Shown: positions 44,641 to 53,877, numbered from the stretch's first letter. The stretch is DNA of 64,000 bases from Patescibacteria group bacterium (GCA_026004415.1 BPJC01000003.1:148548-212547); one strand, 5' to 3'. Program-made: numbers and translations. The notes: generated by a model not told the origin, from the letters alone.

Positions 44641-45407
44641 TTATCAAGTTCTTCGGCCATTTCTTCTATTTCATCTGGTTCTTCATCATCTAAATTTTCA
44701 TCATCTTCTTCGTCATCTTCATCGTTATCATATTCTTCATTAGTATCTTTTGTTAATATTTTTTCCAAATTTTCAATGTTTTTGTGAAGATCTTCTGGAA
44801 AAGAAATAAATCTTTTTAATTTTGATCCTTTTGACACCTCTTTTATAAAAACAGTGACTTCTTTTAGATTAACTTCTTTAATATAGACTTCGTATACTGA
44901 CCCTGCATTTAAAAATAGGATTAATCTTTTTGATAAATCATCTGGTAGAGCTCCTATATACTCATCTTCATCGTTTCTTATTTCTACGCGTCTTTTTCTT
45001 ATATTTATATTTACCTTTTCTCCGATATTTAGCTTGGCCAAAACATTTTTTTGACCTAAATTTACAACTTTAATTGTTTTTGTTTTTCCAGGAACATCTG
45101 TAAATAAGTTAGGGTCAAGTTTTAGATTGTTTGAGTTAATAGATTTTTTTTCTTTTAATAAAATATTTATCTGTTTAATCTTTTCTTTGGCTATTGTGTT
45201 GTGAGGTTTTAGCTCTAAAATCTTTTTATAAACAGTTTTGGCTTTGTTAAAATCATTGATCTGAAAAGACGCAAAGCCTAATCTTAGTAGCGCGTCAATA
45301 TTGTTTGGATCAGACTCCAATATCTGTTCATTGTATTTTATAGCTTGGCTCCAGTTGTTTTCTAGAGCTGATTGTATGGCTAACTGTTCTAGCTGTTGAG
45401 TGGTCAT
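44568..45407 (-). CDS. TPR protein with highly acidic C-terminal tail
   Basis: 279 aa. Residues 1 to about 90 contain TPR units (ALENNWSQAIKYNEQILESDPNNIDALLRLGFAS, then FNKAKTVYKKILELKPHNTIAKEKI). A middle beta-type domain (about 115-215) follows, and residues about 225-279 are almost entirely Asp/Glu/Ser. No signal peptide, so cytoplasmic. TPRs mediate protein contacts; the acidic tail may bind basic proteins or metals. It overlaps the small plus-strand membrane gene tail to tail by 73 nt. Confidence 0.75.
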   Translation of the reverse strand: MTTQQLEQLAIQSALENNWSQAIKYNEQILESDPNNIDALLRLGFASFQINDFNKAKTVYKKILELKPHNTIAKEKIKQINILLKEKKSINSNNLKLDPNLFTDVPGKTKTIKVVNLGQKNVLAKLNIGEKVNINIRKRRVEIRNDEDEYIGALPDDLSKRLILFLNAGSVYEVYIKEVNLKEVTVFIKEVSKGSKLKRFISFPEDLHKNIENLEKILTKDTNEEYDNDEDDEEDDENLDDEEPDEIEEMAEELDNYEESDELSSTLAFSSDSDEDEDE

Positions 45408-45548
45408 AGACTTTGATAATTTATGAGTTTAAGTATATTTTTTTTGAGTTAGATGTCAAGCGAATTTTTATTTTGTATCTTTAGCTGATTTTGATTTAAG
45501 TTTATAATATAATTGCATAAGTTTTTAAAAGTCAAATTATATACTTTT

Positions 45549-46274
45549 ATGGCAGGGCATTCAAAATGGGCGCAGATTAAAAGAAAAAAATCTGCTAATG
45601 ATCAAAAAAGAGGTCAGATTTTTTCAAAACTTAGTAGAGAGATTAGTTTGGCTGTAGCTCAAGGAGGCGGCATAGGTGATCCTGATAAAAATATTAAGTT
45701 GCGAATGGCAATAGAGAAAGCAAAGCAAAACCGAATGCCTAAGGAAAATATTCAAAGGGCAATTGAAAAAGCAATGGGAAAATCTGGCTCTGAGGTTTCC
45801 GAGGTCTTCTACGAAGGTTTTGGGCCTTTTGGAGTGGGCTTTATTATTTATTGTTTAACTGATAATAAGAATAGGACGATCAATGAGATCAGACAGGTAC
45901 TGGAGAAGTATGGAGGAAAGTTAGGAGTAACTGGATCAGTAGATTATTTATTTGAAAAAAAATCTGCTGTTTTTGTACCTAAAGAAAATGTTACTGAAGA
46001 TACTTTGTTGGTTTTAGCAGAGAAGATTAATGCAGATGATATATTAACAAAGGATGATGGATATCTATTAGTTTTTCCGCTTGATCAGATGGAAAACTGT
46101 TTGCAGGAATTGCTGAACTTGAATATAACAGGTTGTGTACCTGAGTTGTACTATAAACCAGTATCACCTATGAAGTTGTCAGAGGAGCAGAGATCAACTA
46201 TAGAAAACTTGACAGCTGATCTAGATGATCTTGACGATGTTCAAAAAGTGTTTAATAATGCAGATATTGTTTAA
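45549..46274 (+). CDS. YebC/PmpR family protein
   Basis: 241 aa from the ATG at 45549, giving the invariant start MAGHSKWAQIKRKK; an open TTG twelve codons upstream would add a non-family extension. SANDQKRGQIFSKLSREI, NRMPKENIQRAIEKA and FYEGFGPFGVG are standard family segments. YebC-family proteins bind DNA or the ribosome; recent work links some to relief of stalling at proline-rich stretches. Normal length. Confidence 0.93.
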   Translation: MAGHSKWAQIKRKKSANDQKRGQIFSKLSREISLAVAQGGGIGDPDKNIKLRMAIEKAKQNRMPKENIQRAIEKAMGKSGSEVSEVFYEGFGPFGVGFIIYCLTDNKNRTINEIRQVLEKYGGKLGVTGSVDYLFEKKSAVFVPKENVTEDTLLVLAEKINADDILTKDDGYLLVFPLDQMENCLQELLNLNITGCVPELYYKPVSPMKLSEEQRSTIENLTADLDDLDDVQKVFNNADIV

Positions 46275-46276
46275 AT

Positions 46277-47095
46277 ATGATTAAATATCTTAACCTTGTA
46301 TTTGGGTTTATCTATAAGAATCTTTTAAAAATCAAAAAAAGATATAGAGCTGTAATAGCCTCAATACTGCTTACATTGCTGTTTTTGTACTCAACTTTTT
46401 TTCAAAGGGAGTATTATTTATTGTTTTTGCTTATTTTTTTAGTTTCTGTATATTTGTTAACTTACTTTGTAATACTTGAGTCTATAAATGGAATAGAGTG
46501 GTTTATGTTGTTTGTTATGCCTGTTATGATAAGTTTGAGTTTTTATTTATTTTATTTTTTGTTTCCAGGCAGATGGTTGACAAGGTTTCCGTTTATGATT
46601 GTGTTCGGATTGGCAATGTATGCTGTTTTGCTTGCCAATAACATCTTAAACACTACTGTTGAAAAGAATATTCAGTTATATAGAGCTGGTTTTGCTATTA
46701 ATTTTTTGTTAATGAATGTAGTATCTTTTTTATTTGGAGTAATAATTTATTCTTTATATAGAGGTCCAATTTTTATAGCAGTAGCTGTTTTTGTTTTAAG
46801 TTTTGTTTTATCATTGCAGTTCGTTTGGAGTATTCAGTTGGGTGATAAATATAGTCTTAGCCAGGTGATTATTGCTTTGGTAATTGCTTTATTAACAACA
46901 GAGGTTGCTGTTTTAGCTAGTTTTGCTCCGATGACTGAGGTTTTCTTCGGAATTTATATTAGCTCCTTTTTGTATTTTATATCTGGACATATGTACTTGT
47001 TTTTAGAAAACAAAATTTATCCTGAAACAACGCGTGAATTTAAAGTCGTTATTTTTCTTCTTTTTATAATTCTTTTGTTTGCTGCAAAGTTTTAA
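46277..47095 (+). CDS. Multi-pass membrane protein, unknown family
   Basis: 272 aa with about eight hydrophobic helices and a basic N-terminus, no recognised motif. It begins 2 nt after yebC and so is cotranscribed. A 1-kb gene-free region follows. Confidence 0.55.
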   Translation: MIKYLNLVFGFIYKNLLKIKKRYRAVIASILLTLLFLYSTFFQREYYLLFLLIFLVSVYLLTYFVILESINGIEWFMLFVMPVMISLSFYLFYFLFPGRWLTRFPFMIVFGLAMYAVLLANNILNTTVEKNIQLYRAGFAINFLLMNVVSFLFGVIIYSLYRGPIFIAVAVFVLSFVLSLQFVWSIQLGDKYSLSQVIIALVIALLTTEVAVLASFAPMTEVFFGIYISSFLYFISGHMYLFLENKIYPETTREFKVVIFLLFIILLFAAKF

Positions 47096-47328
47096 AATAA
47101 CTATTTTATATTTATAGTAAAAGCAGATTTGATATCTGCAACCTTTAAAATAGAGGAGAGGGGAGTAGAGTAACGGTCGTGAATTTAGCCATAAAATTAC
47201 GGTCGTAAAAAAACTACAGGTCTTATCTTATCCTGAAAAACTATAGGATATTTATGTCCGTTCGTAAGTATTATTTGTTTTAGGCTTTTGCATCAATGAA
47301 AAAATATACATAAGATGTGTAATTTTGC

Positions 47329-47360
47329 TGGTTTTAGACCTTTGCAAAGGTCTAAAACCA
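47329..47360. repeat. Perfect 32-bp palindrome
   Basis: TGGTTTTAGACCTTTG is followed at once by its exact reverse complement with no loop. It is the longest perfect dyad I noticed in the window and is not followed by a T run on either strand, which argues against a simple terminator. Confidence 0.85.
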
Positions 47361-47394
47361 TTTAAAGGCCCAGACTTAGAGTGTAGTAAAGATT

Positions 47395-47403
47395 TGTGGA
47401 TAA
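47395..47403 (-). promoter_or_regulatory. Perfect DnaA-box match
   Basis: TTATCCACA on the minus strand (TGTGGATAA on the plus). A nine-base match can occur by chance, and I found no second perfect box in this gap, so an origin cannot be claimed. Confidence 0.35.
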
Positions 47404-48129
47404 CTTGGCGTTTATTGTTAGTTTCAACTTAAGTAGAATCTGGTTTTAAATTGTAATGAAATTGCAAATAAATATATGTTAAAGATTTGTTATTAGAGAA
47501 AATAATCCTTTTAAAAGAATTATTACTGTTTTTTAGTTCTCTGATTGACTGATGTCTAAAATATATAAAAAGACCTTAGAGAACAAAAATTTATATAGTC
47601 GTAAATTGTATCTTTTACGACATAAATTGTGGTTTTTGGTAGAGGAGTGAGTTTTAAAAGTTTTTTTGATCTCATCATTATTTTTGTTTTAAAATAATTT
47701 ATTTTTTTAGTAAGCTTTGTTTTTGTTTTATCTATAGATTAAAAATCCAATTTGCTTCTCTAAACTTGTTGTTCTGTTTTAATTAAAATGTCGCATTTAT
47801 TATTTATGTTGTTTTTTAAGGATTTGTCTCTAAAATCTTCTTCTCTGCTTTTTTTGCAACTTAGATTAGAGTTTTCATTCGTTTTTATTATCTAATTTAT
47901 TTATTATTATTGGTTTATATCAAAAATGCTTAACTTTAGAGGTAGGTTTATATAGCTTTATTAATAAAAATCGATTATAAGGCAAATTTTAGCCATTTTT
48001 GTTTTTGGGTTGTTGTGGCAGTCTAAACATTATGATAAGCTCTATTTTTAGATTAAAATATTAGTTTAGCTTAAAAAAACATTTTTTTATTATAAAATTT
48101 AAGAGTTGTGATAAATATATTAATTTGTT

Positions 48130-49248
48130 TTGTTTAAAATTTGTAATTTTAGTTATAAAGAAGTGGATAGTATTAAAATCAGAGGAAAAAATGTTTATTT
48201 GCCAATTTTCTTTCCTGATGCAACCAGAGGTGTTGTTAGATCATTAGATGCTTTGGATATATTAAACTGTGGTCTTGATGGTGTTTTAGTAAATACTTAT
48301 CATCTTTATAAATATCCTGGAGATGATTACATTGCCAATATTGGCGGCATTTCTAAATTTATGAATTTTAAAGGTTTGTTTGTTTCTGATTCTGGCGGGT
48401 TTCAGATTATGAGTTTAATTTATAAAACAGGCAAAGGAAAAATTACCAAAGAAGGTGTTAAATTTGATAAGATGCTGTTGACTCCTGAAAAATCTATAGA
48501 GATTCAGTTTAATTTAGGCACAGATATTATTATTGCTTTAGATTATTTTACAGATCCTAAAGCTAATTTAGACGAGATTGAGACGAGTGTCAAGATAACT
48601 ACAGAATGGGCTAAAAGATGCAAAGATGAGTATGAAAAACAGATAGAATGTCGTAAATTAAAAAAGGGTGGTAGGCCTTTACTTTTGGCTGTAATTCAGG
48701 GCGGTAGGTCAAAGAAAATGAGAGAAAAATCTGCTAATGATCTTTTGAAGATCGGTTTTGATGGATATGGTTTTGGAGGTTGGGTCATAGACGAGCATGG
48801 TAAACTTGATTATGAGATTAGCAAGTTTAATGCTAAATTAACTCCTGATAGTAAAATTAGGTTTGCTTTAGGTGTCGGAAAACCAGAAGATATTGTTAAA
48901 TGTTTTGGTTTTGGTTATCATATGTTTGATTGCGTTTTGCCAACAAGGGATGCTAGGCATAAGCGATTATATGTGTATCGGACCTCAGATCTTGATGAAA
49001 TTTTATCTTCTGACAATTTTTATAAATTTTATTATTTACAAAGAGCTAAATATCTTGACCAAGAGTTTTTTTTTAAAAAAATAGATAAATTTTGTGATTG
49101 TCTAACTTGCACTAACTATACTCTTCCCTATTTGACATATCTCTTTAAGATAAATGAAACTTTAGCTTTTAGGTTAGCGACTATTCATAACTTAAGGTTT
49201 TATACAAAGTTAATATCCTATTTGCGAAGTCTTAATATAAGTCATTAA
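48130..49248 (+). CDS. tgt: Queuine/7-deazaguanine tRNA-ribosyltransferase
   Basis: 372 aa from a TTG start that gives a normal family N-terminus (IRGKNVYLPIFFPDATRG). SDSGGFQIMSL carries the active-site Asp, AVIQGG the substrate loop, HMFDCVLPTRDARH the nucleophile region, and CDCLTC followed by IHNLRFY the C-X-C-X2-C...H zinc site. It replaces the wobble G34 of GUN-anticodon tRNAs with a queuosine precursor. No other queuosine gene is in the window. Confidence 0.92.
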   Translation: MFKICNFSYKEVDSIKIRGKNVYLPIFFPDATRGVVRSLDALDILNCGLDGVLVNTYHLYKYPGDDYIANIGGISKFMNFKGLFVSDSGGFQIMSLIYKTGKGKITKEGVKFDKMLLTPEKSIEIQFNLGTDIIIALDYFTDPKANLDEIETSVKITTEWAKRCKDEYEKQIECRKLKKGGRPLLLAVIQGGRSKKMREKSANDLLKIGFDGYGFGGWVIDEHGKLDYEISKFNAKLTPDSKIRFALGVGKPEDIVKCFGFGYHMFDCVLPTRDARHKRLYVYRTSDLDEILSSDNFYKFYYLQRAKYLDQEFFFKKIDKFCDCLTCTNYTLPYLTYLFKINETLAFRLATIHNLRFYTKLISYLRSLNISH

Positions 49249-49249
49249 T

Positions 49250-49678
49250 TCATAAGTTATCAGGTCTTTTTTTTTCTAAATCTTTTAACTTAGTTTTGTA
49301 ATCAACTATTCTTACTTCTAAGATGAAAGTTATTGTTGCTAAACCTTCATCACTGTATCTAAAGCTAAGAGTGATTTTGACATACTTTGTTCTTCGTATT
49401 CGGATATCAAAAAAATCACCAAACATCTCTCCATAAACTGGAAGGCTGTTTTTTGACAATAGCTCTATTAGGTTTCTTTTTATTTCTTGTATACTTTGTC
49501 TGTTTAAAATGACAGGCATATTAAAATTATCTGATCTTATGTAATGTTTTTCTGGATTAAGATCGGGGTTTAGTAGAGAATTACAATAAAACTGATTTAT
49601 AATTTGATAAATAATGTTTGTTATGTGTTCTTTTGGTTTATTACGCTCAAACTGACCTTCTGGTGATCTTCTAATCAT
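49250..49678 (-). CDS. Hypothetical cytoplasmic protein
   Basis: 142 aa, mixed alpha/beta, no signal or membrane segment, family not recognised. It is convergent with tgt (1 nt between stops) and follows the 194-aa orphan by 12 nt on the same strand, so the two probably form an operon. Confidence 0.5.
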   Translation of the reverse strand: MIRRSPEGQFERNKPKEHITNIIYQIINQFYCNSLLNPDLNPEKHYIRSDNFNMPVILNRQSIQEIKRNLIELLSKNSLPVYGEMFGDFFDIRIRRTKYVKITLSFRYSDEGLATITFILEVRIVDYKTKLKDLEKKRPDNL

Positions 49679-49690
49679 ATGATATTCTAA

Positions 49691-50275
49691 TCATAATGGT
49701 AATGATAATTCTTGTGGTGAGTTTATCATTAATATACATATGTTTATAAATGTTTGTAACTCTTCAATAAATGTATGGTCCTTGTCTTTAAATTTTTGTA
49801 TTATTAAATCTGCATTATTTCTGGCATGGTTGAAGTCATTCATAATTGGTATATAACCTAGTTGTTTTGCTTTATCTTTTTCCATATCATCAAGAGATAA
49901 GCTTTGAAAGTATAATAGGTTAAATATATTATTAAGACAATTAAATTTGTTTTCTAGAAGGTTAGATTGATTAGGGTTTTGACAGGAGATGTAAAAAAGA
50001 TTGAGATACTCTTGAAACTGTTGAATTATTTGATTTCTAATATCATCATTAAAAGGTAATCTGTTGAGAAAATCAAAGAGCCAGTCTTCATTAAAAATAT
50101 TCTCATTTAAGTTGTTGGCACATTTTCTGATAAAATCTATAAATGGGGGGATTTCTTTAGCTTGTCTTTGTTCTGCTTTTGAAACAATTTTTCGGTATTG
50201 TTCTAAACTAGATGGTAAACTCTCTTTATCCATTTTATTTATTACTTGGGCAGTCTGTTCAGATAATCTGTTCAT
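49691..50275 (-). CDS. Hypothetical helical protein
   Basis: 194 aa, Asn/Gln/Leu-rich, predicted all-helical, cytoplasmic, not recognised. It is followed by the 142-aa orphan and preceded at 40 nt by the pseudokinase gene on the same strand. In style it resembles the orphan proteins at 28.4 and 55.7 kb, without detectable motif sharing by eye. Confidence 0.5.
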   Translation of the reverse strand: MNRLSEQTAQVINKMDKESLPSSLEQYRKIVSKAEQRQAKEIPPFIDFIRKCANNLNENIFNEDWLFDFLNRLPFNDDIRNQIIQQFQEYLNLFYISCQNPNQSNLLENKFNCLNNIFNLLYFQSLSLDDMEKDKAKQLGYIPIMNDFNHARNNADLIIQKFKDKDHTFIEELQTFINICILMINSPQELSLPL

Positions 50276-50315
50276 CTGTTAATATCTCTATCACTTAATT
50301 TTAGATTATTGATTT

Positions 50316-51362
50316 TTAGATTTCAATTGTCTTTAGTTTGCTGTTTAGGTAATCTGTTAAGATATTCTGCATTTTTTTTATTTTTTTATAGTCCTGAATC
50401 ATTAGAATATCAAGATTTAAAGCGGCAATTATTCTTTCTATTATTGTTAAGTTGTGCAGTTTGTTTAGTTGGTTTTGGTAAAATGTTCTGTTTTGTTGAG
50501 ATTTTGTTATTGCCTGATATCTTTCTGTATCCCATAAATACAGCTGTTTGTAAATTTCCTCATTTTTGAAATCTGATAAACCTAATATATGCCATTCAAA
50601 AGGAAAGATTGAGTCATATAAAGGATGTGACCAGCCGTAGAATAAGTTTGAAAAAATATAGTAATTCTTGCCTTTCTTTTTAATGTCGTAAATTGATAGG
50701 TGTCTATGGCAAAACTCTAATTGATATTTTTCGAATATATTGCTTAATTTCTTGGCAATGATTAAAAGTCTTTTGTCTTGTTCTTTATCTATAAGATCCT
50801 TCAAGTTGTGGTTTAGTCGGATTGTTCTCCATTTGTTGAATCTATCCCAATAGGAATCATAGTTTTTAGGTTTTGGGATAAACGGTTGATATAAGGCTTT
50901 GTTTTTTAATTCCAGCCAGACATTGTAAAATTCTCTAATTTGTTTTTGTGTTGCCAATTGATAAGGTTTTATTATTTGTTTAGCCTCTATTTTTTCAAAG
51001 ATATAATACTCTAAATTTAGTTTATTATCCCACTCTGATTGGTATAATGTTTTGGGAAGTTTTAAGATATTGCTGTTGTTTTGTTGGTTAAATCTTTCAA
51101 TTAATTCCGGTTCGCTGTAAAGCGGTTTGGATCCTTGAATCTTTAAGACAGACTTGATTTTTTGGTTATTATCATCTATAAAGTATCCTTCTATTAAAAC
51201 AGCTCCTATGCCTTTGTCCCAGTATCTGCTTTGCCAAATATTTTTGTTTTTACTTATAAAGATTTTATTTTTTTGAAGTTTATTGATAATGTAAGCTATT
51301 TTATCTGATATATCAATGTTTTTAAAATAATCATCTGTTGGTGATACAGAGCTGTATGACAT
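50316..51362 (-). CDS. Aminoglycoside-phosphotransferase-fold pseudokinase
   Basis: 348 aa. The layout is that of the choline/APH kinase fold: a beta-strand lysine (SVLKIQG, Lys74), a helix-C-like ELIERFNQQ, then a catalytic-loop equivalent FCHRHLSIYDI (219-227) and YYIFSNLFYGWSHPLYD. In active enzymes the loop has His-Gly-Asp; here the Asp position is His221, and the metal-binding Asp position is Ser238 or Asn239. It is therefore probably catalytically dead and may act by binding. It starts 5 nt after the sugar dehydrogenase gene. Confidence 0.6.
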   Translation of the reverse strand: MSYSSVSPTDDYFKNIDISDKIAYIINKLQKNKIFISKNKNIWQSRYWDKGIGAVLIEGYFIDDNNQKIKSVLKIQGSKPLYSEPELIERFNQQNNSNILKLPKTLYQSEWDNKLNLEYYIFEKIEAKQIIKPYQLATQKQIREFYNVWLELKNKALYQPFIPKPKNYDSYWDRFNKWRTIRLNHNLKDLIDKEQDKRLLIIAKKLSNIFEKYQLEFCHRHLSIYDIKKKGKNYYIFSNLFYGWSHPLYDSIFPFEWHILGLSDFKNEEIYKQLYLWDTERYQAITKSQQNRTFYQNQLNKLHNLTIIERIIAALNLDILMIQDYKKIKKMQNILTDYLNSKLKTIEI

Positions 51363-51367
51363 TTTAT

Positions 51368-52498
51368 TTAATTGTACAACAGATAATCTTTATTTAGTCT
51401 AATTAATTTATCATCATCTTCTTGAGGTTCTCCTCTGCCATCTCTGTTGCTGGTTAAAATATATAATCTACCTTCTGGGTCAAGAGATATGGTTCTTATT
51501 CTTCCAAATTGATTTTTAAAGTGCTCTGTCAATTTTCTATTGTTTAGATTAAGTTTGTAAATAGCTGATCCTCTTAAACCTGCAAACAGTAAATATTCGT
51601 CTACAATCACTGCGCCTGATGGAGCCCAGGTATCTTTTTCTCCAGATTGTATGAATGGTTTAATAAAGTCTTTATAGCTTTCATCTCCTTTAGTTATTGG
51701 CCAGCCATAGTTTCCTCCTTTTATAATCTTGTTGATTTCATCAAACCCTGACTGAACTCCTGAGGGACCATGTTCTGTTATCCAGAGTTGATTGTTTTTA
51801 TCCCATGCTAATCCTTGGGGATTTCTGTGCCCGTACGAATAAGTAGCATTATTGAAAGGATTGTCTTTTGGTATTGCACCATTGTCAGTTAGTCTTAATA
51901 TTTTGCCGCTTAGTTGATTTATGTCCTGCGCTGAGTTTGCGTTCCCAGCATCGCCTGTTGTAATATAAAGATAATTGTCTGGCCCAAACTTAATTCTGCC
52001 TCCATCATGGTAGATTGCTCCAGGTATTTGGTCTATAATTACTTTGTCAAATTCAAGAGTGTTTTCATTCAGTTTATATCTTTCAACTTTATTTAGTATT
52101 TTAACTCCTTCTCTATATGTAAAATAAAAATACAGGTATTTGTTTTGAGAAAAATTTGGGTGTTTCTCTGCTCCAAGTAGTCCTCCTTCTCCAAAATGGA
52201 AAACATTTTTTAGTTTATAATCATTGTTTAGATGTTCTTTTTTGAATATCTTTACATTGCCTGGTCTTTCTGTTATAAGAAAACTCTCATTATCAAGAAA
52301 AACTATTTCCCAAGGTATGTTGAGGTTTGTTAACAGAACTTCATAAGGCTTATCTGGATTGCCTTTTATGTTTGGCTGTTTTTCTATAATTTGAGGCTCT
52401 GTAATAGGGTTTTGTTGTCTATAATAAGCATAGATTATGGCAAATGTCGTAATAATGAAAACTAGGATAAGCAGGTTTTTTATTGAAGTTCTTTTCAT
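51368..52498 (-). CDS. PQQ-dependent-type sugar dehydrogenase (GSDH/Asd beta-propeller)
   Basis: 376 aa. An N-terminal membrane anchor or uncleaved signal (about 8-24) is followed by a six-bladed propeller: LLTNLNIPWEIVFLDNESFLITERPG, YHDGGRIKFGPDNYLYITTGDAG, YGHRNPQGLAWDKNNQLWITEHGPSG, and GGNYGWP. These are the hallmarks of the soluble glucose/aldose dehydrogenase family. It would oxidise sugars outside the membrane if PQQ is available; no PQQ genes are present here, so cofactor acquisition is unknown. Confidence 0.85.
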   Translation of the reverse strand: MKRTSIKNLLILVFIITTFAIIYAYYRQQNPITEPQIIEKQPNIKGNPDKPYEVLLTNLNIPWEIVFLDNESFLITERPGNVKIFKKEHLNNDYKLKNVFHFGEGGLLGAEKHPNFSQNKYLYFYFTYREGVKILNKVERYKLNENTLEFDKVIIDQIPGAIYHDGGRIKFGPDNYLYITTGDAGNANSAQDINQLSGKILRLTDNGAIPKDNPFNNATYSYGHRNPQGLAWDKNNQLWITEHGPSGVQSGFDEINKIIKGGNYGWPITKGDESYKDFIKPFIQSGEKDTWAPSGAVIVDEYLLFAGLRGSAIYKLNLNNRKLTEHFKNQFGRIRTISLDPEGRLYILTSNRDGRGEPQEDDDKLIRLNKDYLLYN

Positions 52499-52505
52499 TG
52501 TTCTG

Positions 52506-52511
52506 ATTATA
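52506..52511 (-). promoter_or_regulatory. -10 box for the sugar dehydrogenase gene, leaderless type
   Basis: TATAAT on the minus strand, 7 nt before the ATG at 52498. Confidence 0.5.
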
Positions 52512-52578
52512 ACTTGAGTTAAAAATTGTTTAACAAAAAAACAGTTTCGGTTTTTTATAAATGTTTATTTTATTGTGT

Positions 52579-52899
52579 TTATTTTACTTTAATTCCAGTT
52601 TTTATTTGAGACTCTGGTGTAATTAGTATAATTTTTCCATCAGACTCTACTGCCAAAAGCATTCCTTGACTTTCTACTCCAGCTATTGTTTTATGTTCCA
52701 GATTTTTTACCACCACGATCTGTTTTCCTATTAATTCTTCCATCTTATAGTGTTCTGCAATGCCTGAAACTATTTGAATTGTTTGGTCTCCAATATCTAC
52801 CTTTAGTTTCAACAGTTTATCGTAATTATTTATTTTTTCTGCTGAAAGAATTTGTCCTATTACTAATTCAATTTTGGCAAAGTCACTAATTGTTATCAT
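52579..52899 (-). CDS. Stand-alone tRNA-binding domain protein (MetG C-terminal/CsaA-like)
   Basis: 106 aa, an OB-fold EMAPII-type domain: FAKIELVIGQILSAEKINNYDKLLKLKVDIGD, QIVSGIAEHY, then VVVKNLEHKTIAGVESQGMLLA. The wording fits the C-terminal domain of methionyl-tRNA synthetase better than CsaA. It is probably a separate beta subunit working with MetRS in trans, with a CsaA-like chaperone as the alternative. Confidence 0.85.
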   Translation of the reverse strand: MITISDFAKIELVIGQILSAEKINNYDKLLKLKVDIGDQTIQIVSGIAEHYKMEELIGKQIVVVKNLEHKTIAGVESQGMLLAVESDGKIILITPESQIKTGIKVK

Positions 52900-52960
52900 T
52901 TGTTGTTTAATACTTTAAAACTATAAAACAGTTGCATTTTAATTGAAATTTTACAATAAT

Positions 52961-52966
52961 TATAAT
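52961..52966 (+). promoter_or_regulatory. -10 box for thyA, leaderless type
   Basis: TATAAT ends 11 nt before the thyA ATG at 52978. Confidence 0.5.
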
Positions 52967-52977
52967 CAATTTATTTT

Positions 52978-53877
52978 ATGAAAATATACTTAGATTTGCT
53001 TAACGATGTGTTAAACAATGGTGTAAAAGAATTAAATGATCGTACTGGCGTTGGCACGATAAAGGTTTTTGGCAGAATGTTAAGATTTGATTTAGGTAAA
53101 GGCTTTCCTCTGTTAACCACCAAGAAGATGTTTGTTAAAGGTATTATTTATGAGTTGCTGTGGTTTTTAAATGGAGACTCCAATATTAAATTTTTAGTTA
53201 GAAATGGTGTCAATATTTGGAATGAATGGCCTTTTCAAAATTATCTTAAGGCTAATAACTTAGATTCTAAATATCCTATTTATTCTTCTGGTTGGAAAAA
53301 ACAGTTGAAACTGTTTATAGAAAAAATTAAAACCGATGATGAGTTTGCTGATAAATGGGGTGATTGTGGACCAATTTATGGAGTTCAGTGGCGTAATTTT
53401 TATGGTTTTGATCAGTTAGATTGGGTTGTCAATGAGATTAGGGCAAACCCATCAAGTAGAAGGTTAATAGTTAGCGCTTGGAATCCTCCTTTAATTTCTA
53501 AGATGGCTTTGCCTCCTTGTCATGTGTTATACCAGTTTCAGGTTTCACAAGATAAGCTAAACTGTTTGATGTATCAACGGTCTGTTGATGTTTTTTTGGG
53601 TTTGCCTTTTAATATAGCTTCATATTCGTTATTAACAATGATGGTTGCCCAGGTTACTGGATATAAAGTTGGTGATTTAGTTATGGCTTTAGGAGACACT
53701 CATATATATCTTAATCATTTAAATCAGGTTAAACTTCAGTTGAGTCGCAAGCCTTATAAACTGCCAAAGATGCAGTTAAATCCTAATGTGAAAGATCTTT
53801 TCTCTTTTCAGTATTCGGATTTTAAATTAGTTGGTTATAAATCTCATCCGCCTATAAAAGCGCCTATTGCAGTATGA
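52978..53877 (+). CDS. thyA: Thymidylate synthase ThyA
   Basis: 299 aa. Catalytic Cys181 in [11 protein letters not shown], with [38 protein letters not shown] and [16 protein letters not shown] as expected. It methylates dUMP with methylenetetrahydrofolate, producing dihydrofolate that the overlapping folA product recycles. It is longer than the 264-aa E. coli enzyme, with an insert in the residues before [11 protein letters not shown]. Its stop overlaps folA (ATGA). Confidence 0.96.
   Translation: MKIYLDLLNDVLNNGVKELNDRTGVGTIKVFGRMLRFDLGKGFPLLTTKKMFVKGIIYELLWFLNGDSNIKFLVRNGVNIWNEWPFQNYLKANNLDSKYPIYSSGWKKQLKLFIEKIKTDDEFADKWGDCGPIYGVQWRNFYGFDQLDWVVNEIRANPSSRRLIVSAWNPPLISKMALPPCHVLYQFQVSQDKLNCLMYQRSVDVFLGLPFNIASYSLLTMMVAQVTGYKVGDLVMALGDTHIYLNHLNQVKLQLSRKPYKLPKMQLNPNVKDLFSFQYSDFKLVGYKSHPPIKAPIAV

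Larger units (their letters stand above)
47096..48129. other. 1-kb gene-free region with multiple dyads
   Basis: No credible protein, tRNA or rRNA gene. It contains a hairpin TATCCT/AGGATA (47229-47250), a perfect 32-bp palindrome (47329-47360), and a perfect DnaA box (47395-47403). Further dyads are a near-perfect 24-bp palindrome (47501-47524), and a GTCGTAAA/TTTACGAC hairpin (47598-47621). ACGGTCGT occurs twice (47173-47180 and 47199-47206). The remainder to tgt is very AT-rich. It could be a replication-related region, a structured RNA locus or eroded sequence. Confidence 0.6.

Noticed and set aside
47173..47206. ACGGTCGT direct repeats as part of a CRISPR or iteron array
   Set aside because: Only two 8-nt copies with 18 nt between them; no further units, spacers or cas genes.
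35432..47322. Shared 12-mer ATGTGTAATTTT next to dyads at about 35.4 and 47.3 kb
   Set aside because: The flanks do not align in either orientation, and a 12-mer match is expected by chance in AT-rich DNA of this length.
47096..48129. RNase P RNA, tmRNA or SRP RNA in the long gap
   Set aside because: I could not find the conserved cores (tag reading frame, CR I/V segments, Alu or S-domain motifs); a covariance-model search would settle it.
49341..50569. Plus-strand frames at 50064-50282 and 50309-50569
   Set aside because: Antisense shadows of the orphan and pseudokinase genes on the minus strand, without their own start context or family features.
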